Positions 27,210-34,552 of a stretch of 64,000 bases of DNA are shown here, piece by piece (positions within the stretch are counted from its first letter, which is position 1; each line of letters opens with the position of its first letter). The DNA lies in assembly GCF_017874735.1 (NCBI RefSeq), contig NZ_JAGGLV010000010.1, positions 124,001 to 188,000 of the forward strand, written 5' to 3'. This DNA comes from Paenibacillus silagei (GTDB taxonomy: Bacteria; Bacillota; Bacilli; Paenibacillales; Paenibacillaceae). A program made the translations under genes and the position numbers. Below the pieces are notes generated by a model, which saw only the letters and a program-made list of their open reading frames with translations, had not been told where the DNA came from and searched no databases.

Positions 27210-27481
27210 TGAATGTCAGTGCCGGATCGATAGAATCTAGCGATATTAAAATTGTCATCGAAGAAGGCCACGCTGCAATGCAATGCATGAATATGGTGCC
27301 GGAGCTTACGGACCGCCAAGTCTATGAATATGTTGTTCCCATTCTGAAGCAGTATGGCTTGGCGGATCTGTCTCCCCAGATCTGGTTCAATGGTGCCAAT
27401 GAGTGGGTCATCCGCAGCCGCTGCGAAGCCTTGGCCTACTCTCTGAACCCGGTTAATCAGCGGGAAGGTGTAACAGGATGA
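27209..27481 (+). CDS. CitD-like acyl carrier protein (citrate lyase gamma-subunit type)
   Basis: 90 residues, usual CitD length. The N-terminal motif GSIESSDIKIVIEE aligns with GTLESGD of E. coli CitD, where Ser14 carries the 2'-(5''-triphosphoribosyl)-3'-dephospho-CoA group; the equivalent here is Ser10. The C-terminal WVIRSRCEALAYSL aligns with the CitD end (ILRARLEALLAR). There is no DSL motif of ordinary acyl carrier proteins. The two prosthetic-group enzymes (CitG-like, CitX-like) are encoded three and four genes downstream, which supports the call. It overlaps the CitE-like gene by four bases (ATGA). The thioester carried is probably an aminoacyl group, given the neighbouring ligase, but this is inference. 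Confidence 0.78.
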   Translation: MNVSAGSIESSDIKIVIEEGHAAMQCMNMVPELTDRQVYEYVVPILKQYGLADLSPQIWFNGANEWVIRSRCEALAYSLNPVNQREGVTG

Positions 27482-28209
27482 GTGTAGCTGCCGAACCCTT
27501 AGTCTATTTCTATGTTCCGGGATACAAACCGAATTACATAGAGTACGCTATGACCTTCTATCCTATGAATATTATTCTCTGTCTGGAAGACGGTACGCCG
27601 GAGGAGAAGAAGCTTGAAGCAAGATATGTGGTCAAGAATGCCCTTCAGGAATTCAGCAGCGACTCGGAGCATACGCTCATTGTCCGCGTGAATAGTGTTC
27701 ATACCCCTCACTGGGAGCAGGATCTGGAAGAGCTTGTGCCAGAGCGCCCTGCCCGAATCCGGCTGCCCATGGTCCGGACGGCGGAGGATTTACGGCAAGT
27801 GGAACGCAAGGTGCAGGATGTTATACACCAGCGTAGCTTGAACTATTCACCCAGCTATGAAGTCATGATTGAATGCTGTGAGGCTATATTCAATCTCGGA
27901 GAGATTCATCAGGCCAGCCAGAATATTTATGCTTTTACCTTTGGAGGAACGGATTATTTCGATGACTGTGTGGCTAAGGGACTTGTGGACCCGGCCCTGG
28001 AGGTCCGGAAGGCCAAGCAGAAGCTGGGGGAATACTGCCGCAGTGTGGGCCTTCAATGCTTTGACACCACTTACATGGCTTATCGTGATCTGGAGGGGTT
28101 CCGCGAGGATTGTCTGCTCTCCAGGGAATACGGCTTCACGGGGCGTTCTGTAATCCATCCGGACCAGGTGGCCGTCGTCCAAGACATATACGGAATTTCA
28201 ATAGCGTAG
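27478..28209 (+). CDS. CitE/HpcH-family lyase-aldolase (citryl-carrier lyase-like)
   Basis: 243 residues, shorter than typical CitE (about 290-300). TIM-barrel HpcH/HpaI family residues are present: the start VYFYVPGYKP, the LCLEDGTPEEKKLEAR segment, Arg70 (VRVN), the metal ligands Glu132 (MIECCEAI) and Asp159 (FGGTDYFDD), and the C-terminal TGRSVIHPDQV. In citrate lyase this subunit cleaves citryl-CitD to acetyl-CitD and oxaloacetate; the chemistry is reversible. With no CitF in the cluster, I infer condensation of a CitD-bound thioester with an oxo acid or aldehyde, or the reverse cleavage. Translationally coupled to the carrier gene. Confidence 0.85.
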   Translation: MSVAAEPLVYFYVPGYKPNYIEYAMTFYPMNIILCLEDGTPEEKKLEARYVVKNALQEFSSDSEHTLIVRVNSVHTPHWEQDLEELVPERPARIRLPMVRTAEDLRQVERKVQDVIHQRSLNYSPSYEVMIECCEAIFNLGEIHQASQNIYAFTFGGTDYFDDCVAKGLVDPALEVRKAKQKLGEYCRSVGLQCFDTTYMAYRDLEGFREDCLLSREYGFTGRSVIHPDQVAVVQDIYGISIA

Positions 28210-28218
28210 GAGGCTGTT

Positions 28219-29460
28219 ATGTTCACAACATACCGATTGGAATTGCCTGAGCCTGTGACTCTGAATAAGCTGCAAATCCCTGTGTTCACCCATATGTTCC
28301 TGCAAAATGTATCTGCCCATAAGGTGCAGGTCGACCCGATTCAAGGGAAGCGGATCAGCGTCACCTATCTATCGTCTTATCCCAGGGAGCAGATCGAGCG
28401 GGAGGTTGCTATTTTCCTGGAGCGTTTCACCCCGGAGCATGATGAGGCATCCGCATCATCCGCTGAAATACTGGAGCCTGAGCTGAATATGGTGGAGCTG
28501 GATGAGCCGCCGCTGGAGAAGCTGTGCTCCTGCTGCACGCCGGGCAATCAGCGGAATATCTCGGATGACCTGCTGGAGCAGAGATGGCTGACTTTATTGA
28601 AGAATCAGGAGCTGGCGTACCATCGTCCGATCATCACTCTGCTGGAGTATTTTGACCAGAGTTATGTGGATTATGTCGGCCGGAGAATCGGGGATTGTCA
28701 GCAGCGGCAGTATTCGGTCTTGTTGCCTGCTTCGTTCGCCGAGAAGATGAATTACTTCCATAGCGCACCAATGCATTTGCTGCTGGCCACCCATTTAAGC
28801 CATGATCATGAGACAATGAAATCCTTCGCTGCAGATGTATCCGCGAATAACGGGAAGCTGCCGCAGGACTGCGGCCCCTATCTGGAGACGCCTCCCTATA
28901 TTCTGCAATCTGCCCCCTGCTATAAGGTCTATATGGAAATGGAGGATCAGGTGTTTGAGGATAATACCGCTTTTGTACTCAAAGGCCAGTCCTTCCGCAA
29001 TGAGGGCAAACGTGTATATCTGCTTGAACGGTTATTAAATTTCACCATGCGTGAATTCGTATTTCTGGGTACTCCCGAATATGTCACCCGGATGCGTGAT
29101 TTGACATTAGGGTGGACCATCGAGTGGATGGAAGCGGCAGGGCTGAAAGGTGAGTGTGCCTTAGCCAATGATCCATTCTTCCTGCCGGGTAAGGTGAAGC
29201 AGAATTTCAAAGTGCCCAAACATGTGAAATACGAGGTTCGTGCGGATATCCCGTATAAGAACGACACGATTTCGATTGCTTCCTATGACACGCACGGCGA
29301 TTTTTTTGCAAAGACCTTTAACTTTAGACTGAGGGACAACGCTGAGACATGGTCGGGCTGCATCGGACTTGGCCTGGAACGGGTAGTATGGAGTTTTCTG
29401 CAGCAGTACGGTCTACAGAGTGAACACTGGCCTGCGGCTATCCCGGAGAGCGTAAAGTGA
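28219..29460 (+). CDS. Class II aminoacyl-tRNA-synthetase-like amino acid:carrier protein ligase
   Basis: 413 residues with AGGAGG six bases before the ATG. The catalytic core resembles the seryl-tRNA-synthetase-like amino acid:[carrier protein] ligases: motif 2 as FRNEGKRVYLLERLLNFTMR (near 258-277) followed by EFVFLG, DPFFLPG, and motif 3 as GLGLERVVW (near 383). Cys-rich LCSCC (near 98) and Cys in PCYKVYME and GECALANDPFF could bind zinc as in that family. There is no tRNA-binding arm. Known members adenylate a small amino acid and transfer it to a carrier's phosphopantetheine thiol. Located between the CitE-like and CitG-like genes, its natural partner is the CitD-like protein, replacing the usual CitC acetate ligase. 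Confidence 0.82.
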   Translation: MFTTYRLELPEPVTLNKLQIPVFTHMFLQNVSAHKVQVDPIQGKRISVTYLSSYPREQIEREVAIFLERFTPEHDEASASSAEILEPELNMVELDEPPLEKLCSCCTPGNQRNISDDLLEQRWLTLLKNQELAYHRPIITLLEYFDQSYVDYVGRRIGDCQQRQYSVLLPASFAEKMNYFHSAPMHLLLATHLSHDHETMKSFAADVSANNGKLPQDCGPYLETPPYILQSAPCYKVYMEMEDQVFEDNTAFVLKGQSFRNEGKRVYLLERLLNFTMREFVFLGTPEYVTRMRDLTLGWTIEWMEAAGLKGECALANDPFFLPGKVKQNFKVPKHVKYEVRADIPYKNDTISIASYDTHGDFFAKTFNFRLRDNAETWSGCIGLGLERVVWSFLQQYGLQSEHWPAAIPESVK

Positions 29461-30413
29461 CTGCTTCCGGCCAAGATACAGCGGCCTGGATTGCCGAAAC
29501 GATGGTCTACAGTGTTCTGGCCGAGGTTGTGAGCTGGCCTTCCCCTGGATTGGTGTCGGCTGTCAGCAACGGATGTCACGCGGATATGGATATTTACACT
29601 TTTCTGAGAAGCGCACTCCGCATTCAACCTTATTACCAGGAAGCTGCGCGCCTCGGCATAGAACAATCCGGGGGCCGAACCGGCAGGGAGGATTTGTTCA
29701 GGATGCTCCAGAAGACCGGGCGGCGGGCCGAGGCTGATATGCTAGGAGCTACCGGGGGGGTGAATACCCATAAAGGAACGATCTTCCTGGGACTGATTCT
29801 ATGCGCGGCTGCCGGAATGACGAGTCAACGTCCAACAGGTTCAGCAGAACCGCAGGAGATATGCCGCTTGGCTGGAAGGCTGGCTGAGTATCCGCTCCGG
29901 GCACAATTGGCGGACATTCTGGAGGAGACGCACAGTGCAAGCACGGGCGGACGCGCCTACAGGGAGTGGGGGATTAGAGGGATACGGGGCGAGGTTATAG
30001 ACGGATTTCCGTCCATTCTTCAGCAGGGCTTGCCTGCCTTGCGTGAGGCGCTTCAACAAGGAGCAGATTTGCGGACGGCGCTGATCCACTGCTTGCTATC
30101 ATTGATGGCTGTGGTACAGGATACCACGCTGCTGAACCGCAATTTCGACAGGACAAGGATTGACTATACTCAGGCGAGTGCATTAGCGGCGTTGGACCGG
30201 GGGAGTCTGTTCACCTCTGAAGGCAGAGCCTACATCCGCAACATGGAGGAGGACTTCCGTCTCCGTTCCCTATCTCCCGGCGGATCAGCCGATCTGCTGG
30301 CCATGACGCTTGCTTTGCATTTGTGGACTGAGAATCAGGGGGAGGAAAGAGTGTGGCGAACGATTCCGCTGTATCAGCCATCCTTCGCGACCGGGAGCGC
30401 CTCCATGAGCTAA
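29457..30413 (+). CDS. citG: CitG-like triphosphoribosyl-dephospho-CoA synthase
   Basis: 318 residues, starting at GTG 29457 in a 4-base overlap with the ligase stop. CitG/MdcB family motifs are clear: SPGLVSAVSNGCHADMD near residue 30, TGGVNTHKG near 99, the NRNFD segment, and LSPGGSADLLAMTLAL near 272. The family makes 2'-(5''-triphosphoribosyl)-3'-dephospho-CoA from ATP and dephospho-CoA, the prosthetic-group precursor of citrate lyase, citramalate lyase and malonate decarboxylase carriers. Its product is used by the CitX-like transferase encoded next, with which it overlaps by 61 bases. This gene pair implies the CitD-like protein is loaded with this group in the cell. Confidence 0.9.
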   Translation: MTASGQDTAAWIAETMVYSVLAEVVSWPSPGLVSAVSNGCHADMDIYTFLRSALRIQPYYQEAARLGIEQSGGRTGREDLFRMLQKTGRRAEADMLGATGGVNTHKGTIFLGLILCAAAGMTSQRPTGSAEPQEICRLAGRLAEYPLRAQLADILEETHSASTGGRAYREWGIRGIRGEVIDGFPSILQQGLPALREALQQGADLRTALIHCLLSLMAVVQDTTLLNRNFDRTRIDYTQASALAALDRGSLFTSEGRAYIRNMEEDFRLRSLSPGGSADLLAMTLALHLWTENQGEERVWRTIPLYQPSFATGSASMS

Positions 30414-30871
30414 GAGAGGCCCGGTATCCGGCAGCAGGCTCGCTGATCCAGGTTATGATGAATATTCCGGGGCCGGATAAGAGGCTGGCTGTTGCCTATA
30501 AACTATTCGAGCTCTGTATGGAGGCTTTGCAGGAAGCTCTGGTGGGGGCGGCCTATAAGATACTTGCGCTGGAGCGGATAGAGTTAGCGCTTGGCCCGGT
30601 TGCTTATCTTCAGGTATCTGCGGATGCGGCGGCACTGAAGCTATTCTGTCTGTCCTTTGAAGGGGAGCATCCGCTTAGCGCTTATTGGGATATGGATATT
30701 TATGATTCATCGGGAAAAGCAATGGGCAGGCATGAGCTGGGGGCTCCTTCACGCCGCTGTTATCTGTGCGGCCAGCCTGCTAAAGTGTGCGGATTCCTGC
30801 AGCGTCATTCGCCAGAGGAATTAATCGGACGTATGGCTGCTGATCTGGCGGCAAGGAAGGCAGTCACATGA
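30353..30871 (+). CDS. citX: CitX-like apo-carrier phosphoribosyl-dephospho-CoA transferase
   Basis: 172 residues, starting at GTG 30353 with GGGGGAGG upstream inside the citG end; the 61-base overlap suggests coupling. CitX family features: an N-terminal LREARYPAAGSLIQVMMNIPGPDK, central YWDMDIYDSSGKAMGRHELG and the C-terminal Cys-rich RRCYLCGQPAKVCGF near 133-147 followed by RH. CitX attaches the triphosphoribosyl-dephospho-CoA group to the CitD serine, releasing pyrophosphate. Together with CitG it completes maturation of the carrier. In citrate fermentation operons it accompanies citCDEF; here citC and citF are absent. Confidence 0.9.
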   Translation: MANDSAVSAILRDRERLHELREARYPAAGSLIQVMMNIPGPDKRLAVAYKLFELCMEALQEALVGAAYKILALERIELALGPVAYLQVSADAAALKLFCLSFEGEHPLSAYWDMDIYDSSGKAMGRHELGAPSRRCYLCGQPAKVCGFLQRHSPEELIGRMAADLAARKAVT

Positions 30872-32106
30872 ATCTTTTCCGAAACTTAAAGGTGCCCCGG
30901 CCGGTGTTTGCCATTTGTCTGAACACACTGGTTACCCATCTTGGCTTCTACGCTATGACGGCGATATTAACGGTCTATCTGTCTCAGGTCAAAGGACTGC
31001 CGCTGTCGGTTACCGCTGTAGTTACTATGATCTTCACGGTGTCTTACCGCAGTGCGAGATTCCTTACCGGACCCCTGCTGGACAACATGGACCCGTTCAA
31101 ATGCATGTGGTTCGGCTGCCTGCTAACAGGGGTCTCCATCGCATTGGTAGATTTCTGGCAGTCTCCGGTGTTGATTACTATACAGCTTATCATTGCCGGG
31201 ATCGGCTACTCTGTCCGAGGCTTATCCTCCAAGGCTTCTTTGTCCTTCGTGGGGAGTAAGGATGGCAATGCCCTGTTTTATTTTGCGAATTCCAATATGT
31301 ATACGAACGGTGCAGCCATTGCCGGGCCCTTAATCGGCTCCTTTCTGCTGACTAGCTCCTTGAAAAGCTTCACGTTGACCTTCGTTGGAGGGTTTTATGT
31401 GTTAGGTGCCATCCTGCTCAGTATCTTCCCGCCCGGGTGTAGTCTGATGGACCGGGAACGGAAGCCGGTAAGCTTCTGGAAAGGCTATCAGACCGTTCTG
31501 CTCGATAAAAGCTTCCGTAAAGTGCTGCTGTTCAATATGATCGGCTGCTTCTTCTTCACCCAATTGTTCAATTCCTTTCCTTATTTAATCGGCACTTATT
31601 ATAACGCTCCGGAAAGGCTGGGAAGTCTGCTGATGCTGAACGGAATCCTTGTGGTGGCGCTGCAGATTCCGGTCGGGCGCTGGATGAATACCGCGTTGTC
31701 AGGCCAGCGTGAGGGATACCGGCTGATGCTGGCGTTTCTGCTATTCGGCATTTCTTTCTCAATGAATGCGATCATCGGCTCAATCTGGGGCTACTACGTA
31801 TTCGTCGCGTTGTTCACCCTTGCAGAAATATTATTCATCCCCACGATAGATGCGTATGTCTCTAACGCTGCCCACCCGGATCTGCGTATCACATATTTCA
31901 GTGTCATCGGATTGTCCACAGCCCTTGGAGAAGGAATCGGTGTATATACCGGGCTGCAATTCATACATATGTGGAGCATCTACGGAAAGCTGTCCTATTT
32001 CTGGTTGTCCCTGGCTCTTCTGTCTGGACTGTCTCTTGTACTTTACGTAATGCTAAACCGGTCACCTGTTCATCACAAGGAGGAGGAGAAACTATGGCGG
32101 TATTAA
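30868..32106 (+). CDS. MFS transporter, probable product exporter
   Basis: 412 residues, about twelve predicted transmembrane helices, starting in a 4-base overlap with citX. A motif-A-like loop appears after helix 2 (RSARFLTGPLLDNMDPFK), and again in the second half near GRWMNTALSGQREGYR. Basic and aromatic residues cluster in the central loop (PPGCSLMDRERKPVSFWKG split between helices 6 and 7). In the middle of a biosynthetic operon it most likely exports the finished product and gives self-protection; uptake cannot be excluded. Its 3' end overlaps the following ATP-grasp gene by 13 bases. Confidence 0.9.
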   Translation: MNLFRNLKVPRPVFAICLNTLVTHLGFYAMTAILTVYLSQVKGLPLSVTAVVTMIFTVSYRSARFLTGPLLDNMDPFKCMWFGCLLTGVSIALVDFWQSPVLITIQLIIAGIGYSVRGLSSKASLSFVGSKDGNALFYFANSNMYTNGAAIAGPLIGSFLLTSSLKSFTLTFVGGFYVLGAILLSIFPPGCSLMDRERKPVSFWKGYQTVLLDKSFRKVLLFNMIGCFFFTQLFNSFPYLIGTYYNAPERLGSLLMLNGILVVALQIPVGRWMNTALSGQREGYRLMLAFLLFGISFSMNAIIGSIWGYYVFVALFTLAEILFIPTIDAYVSNAAHPDLRITYFSVIGLSTALGEGIGVYTGLQFIHMWSIYGKLSYFWLSLALLSGLSLVLYVMLNRSPVHHKEEEKLWRY

Positions 32107-33320
32107 TTCTGAATCAAAGGAGGCGGGCCTTCGCTCCTTATCTGACCTGGCTGGAGGATCTGGATGAAGAAGTATACCTGTATACTTCGCCGGCATATGG
32201 TGAGATAACGGAACCCTTTGCCCTTGTGCAGGTGTTCGACAACTGGGTAAGCAATGACCGGGTAGAGATCGATGCGTTACGATTGTATGAGGAACATCCT
32301 TACCGTCTGATCATCGCTCTCGATGAGAGTGATCTGATTCGTGCGGCCCGGCTGCGTGAACGGCTGCACCTGCCTGGTCAACAGCTGGAGAGTGCAGTGG
32401 CTTACAGGGATAAGGCGGTGATGAAAAGCTTAGTCAGCCCGCAGGTATCCTGCCCGGCATTCCGCAGACTGGCTTCACCGCTTCACTTGTATGATTTTGT
32501 GCTGGAGCACGGCTTGCCGGTTGTGGTTAAACCGGTGGACGGCATGGGCTCCATGAATACGGACATTATACGGACCCGGGAGCAATTGAACGATGTATGG
32601 GAACGCGGCCTCGGCAGCGGCTTAATGGTTGAAGCCTACGTAGAGGGAGAAATGTATGAGATCGATGGGCTGATGATGGGCCAGGAGATCCGTTTCGCTT
32701 CTGTGGGCAAATATTCCTGCAAGCCGCTGGAGATTCTCCAGCAGGATTGCTTCGTGGAATTGCTCAGCCCCGGCTGCGCGGTGTATGAGCGGCTGGTTCA
32801 TGAAGTTCAGCAGGTCATTGAAGCCTTGCCCTCACCGGGAGTTTCGACCTTTCATTGTGAAATGTTCCATACCCCGGAGGATGAATGGGTATTCTGTGAA
32901 ATTGCCAGCCGGACCGCAGGCGGGCGGATCAGTGAGTCGATCAGCGCCATGTATGACGTAGATCTGAACCGGGAGTGGGTCCGGGGGCAATGCGGACTGC
33001 CGCTGAAGCTGCCGGTGCCAAGGCCGTCACAGGTAGCGGGGGTATATCTAATGCCGAAACGTCCAGGGATAGTAAAGACCATTCCGCAGAAGCTGCCCTT
33101 TGAATGGGTGGAGGAATATGTTCCCCGCGTTAGAGCAGGCGAACAGCTGGACGCGGCTCATTCCAGCGTGGATGCCGTGATGACTGTAATCATCGTAGGC
33201 GAGAATTCGGCATCGCTGCAAGCCAGGCTGTCACAGCTGCTGCGGTATCTGGAGCAAGAAGTGCAAATTCTGCCCGCCTATAAGGAGGATACAACCAATG
33301 AAGCACCTGTTACTAGTTGA
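32094..33320 (+). CDS. ATP-grasp carboxylate-amine ligase (first of two)
   Basis: 408 residues from ATG 32094, which follows AGGAGGAG; the longer open frame from 31971 lies inside the MFS gene. ATP-grasp core: VVVKPVDGMGSMNT (lysine and glycine-rich loop), the VEAYVEGEMYEIDG region and the metal-binding CEIASRTAGGR, an EIAxR variant of the usual ENPR motif. Such enzymes activate a carboxylate as acyl phosphate and join it to an amine. It probably forms an amide involving diaminopropionate or a CitD-derived acid. Its end overlaps the second ATP-grasp gene by 23 bases, and the two are only distantly alike, suggesting two different bonds. Confidence 0.88.
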   Translation: MAVLILNQRRRAFAPYLTWLEDLDEEVYLYTSPAYGEITEPFALVQVFDNWVSNDRVEIDALRLYEEHPYRLIIALDESDLIRAARLRERLHLPGQQLESAVAYRDKAVMKSLVSPQVSCPAFRRLASPLHLYDFVLEHGLPVVVKPVDGMGSMNTDIIRTREQLNDVWERGLGSGLMVEAYVEGEMYEIDGLMMGQEIRFASVGKYSCKPLEILQQDCFVELLSPGCAVYERLVHEVQQVIEALPSPGVSTFHCEMFHTPEDEWVFCEIASRTAGGRISESISAMYDVDLNREWVRGQCGLPLKLPVPRPSQVAGVYLMPKRPGIVKTIPQKLPFEWVEEYVPRVRAGEQLDAAHSSVDAVMTVIIVGENSASLQARLSQLLRYLEQEVQILPAYKEDTTNEAPVTS

Positions 33321-34539
33321 AAGCAATGAGTCTATCGCAGGTATCCAGGCCTGCAAGGAGATGGGGTACACCGTAACGTTGCTGACCCAGAATATTCAGC
33401 ATTACCTGAAGGGCCAGCCGCTGGAGTCCCACCCGCTCCGGTTAGTAGATTACATTCATGAAGTGGACACCTTTAATGAAGAAGCTGTGGTTGACTTTGT
33501 CAAAGCGTACCATCAAGCGAACCCTTTGACCGGAGTGATGTCTTTTGCGGAATTCTACGTGGTTCAGGCAACGGCAGCTGCGCATGCGATTGGTGTGCCG
33601 ACCATGCAGCCGCTGGCGGCCAAGAATGCCCGGAATAAATATAAATCCAGAGAAATCTGCGTTCAGAGCGGCGTTCCGGTTCCCCGTTCACTGCTCGCAG
33701 GCAGTATAGAGGAAGCTTGCCGGCACGCCCATTCCATGGGTTATCCCTGTATCGTTAAGCCGTGTGACGGGGCTATGAGTATTGGGGTGGTCTTTGTCAA
33801 CAATGAGCGAGAGCTGCGGCAGGCTTACGACAGCTATGTGAACAACCGGAATTTTGGGCGTAATCTCTATGGAAGTACGGATGTGCTCATTGAGGAATAT
33901 GCAGCCGGACCTCTGGTCAGTGTGGAGATGGTCACTTATCAAGGGCAGGATCACCTGATCGGGATTACGGACCGCCGTCTGGTTGGATTTCCGTATTTTG
34001 TAGAGACTGGCGCCAGCTTTCCGGTTCGGTTAAGCCATGAGGCGGAGATCGTGGAGGTGGTCCGCCGGGGACTGCATGCGCTTGGGGTTGACTTTGGCCC
34101 CACACATACAGAGGTTGCTCTCACTCCTGAAGGTCCCAAGATTATTGAATTTAATCCGCGGATGGTCGGCGGGCCTGTTCCGGAGATGATTAAATATGCA
34201 ACCGGCATTGACCTGCCGCGTGAAGTGCTTCGTATGCATATGGGGGAGGCCCCGGAGTTGACGCCGAGCGTCTCACGCGGTGCTGCTTCACGGGAATTCT
34301 GTTCGCCGGTTGACGGCAGGCTGATCGAGGTTACGGGGCTTAAGGAATTAGAGGGGCGTGCGGACATTCTGCGATCGCATTTCATTGCTGCCGGGCGCGA
34401 GGTGTCCTTTCCGAGATCTAATTTTGACTGGATTGGCCGAGTGATGGTTGGAGGGGACGATGCAGAGCAGGCTGAGCAGAAGTGCAGTGAAATCCAGAAT
34501 ACGATCGGCTTGCACATTGCAGCCAGACCTATAAGCTGA
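33298..34539 (+). CDS. ATP-grasp carboxylate-amine ligase (second of two)
   Basis: 413 residues. A Rossmann-like N-terminal domain (HLLLVESNESIAGIQACKEMG) precedes the ATP-grasp core: NKYKSREICVQSGVPVP, CIVKPCDGAMSIGV, IEEYAAGPLVSVE and the canonical metal site IIEFNPRMVGG. This resembles peptide-forming ATP-grasp ligases such as those in dipeptide antibiotic pathways, where a partner gene set makes diaminopropionate (for example the dapdiamide cluster). The C-terminal domain (about 310-413) is of the biotin-carboxylase-like type. It overlaps the previous gene by 23 bases and ends 13 bases before sbnB. Substrates unknown. Confidence 0.88.
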   Translation: MKHLLLVESNESIAGIQACKEMGYTVTLLTQNIQHYLKGQPLESHPLRLVDYIHEVDTFNEEAVVDFVKAYHQANPLTGVMSFAEFYVVQATAAAHAIGVPTMQPLAAKNARNKYKSREICVQSGVPVPRSLLAGSIEEACRHAHSMGYPCIVKPCDGAMSIGVVFVNNERELRQAYDSYVNNRNFGRNLYGSTDVLIEEYAAGPLVSVEMVTYQGQDHLIGITDRRLVGFPYFVETGASFPVRLSHEAEIVEVVRRGLHALGVDFGPTHTEVALTPEGPKIIEFNPRMVGGPVPEMIKYATGIDLPREVLRMHMGEAPELTPSVSRGAASREFCSPVDGRLIEVTGLKELEGRADILRSHFIAAGREVSFPRSNFDWIGRVMVGGDDAEQAEQKCSEIQNTIGLHIAARPIS

Positions 34540-34552
34540 GGAGGCCTTGAGC

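Noticed and set aside
27209..30871. A citrate fermentation (citrate lyase) operon
   Set aside because: CitF, CitC and a citrate transporter are absent, and the genes are embedded between sbnA, ATP-grasp and sbnB genes.
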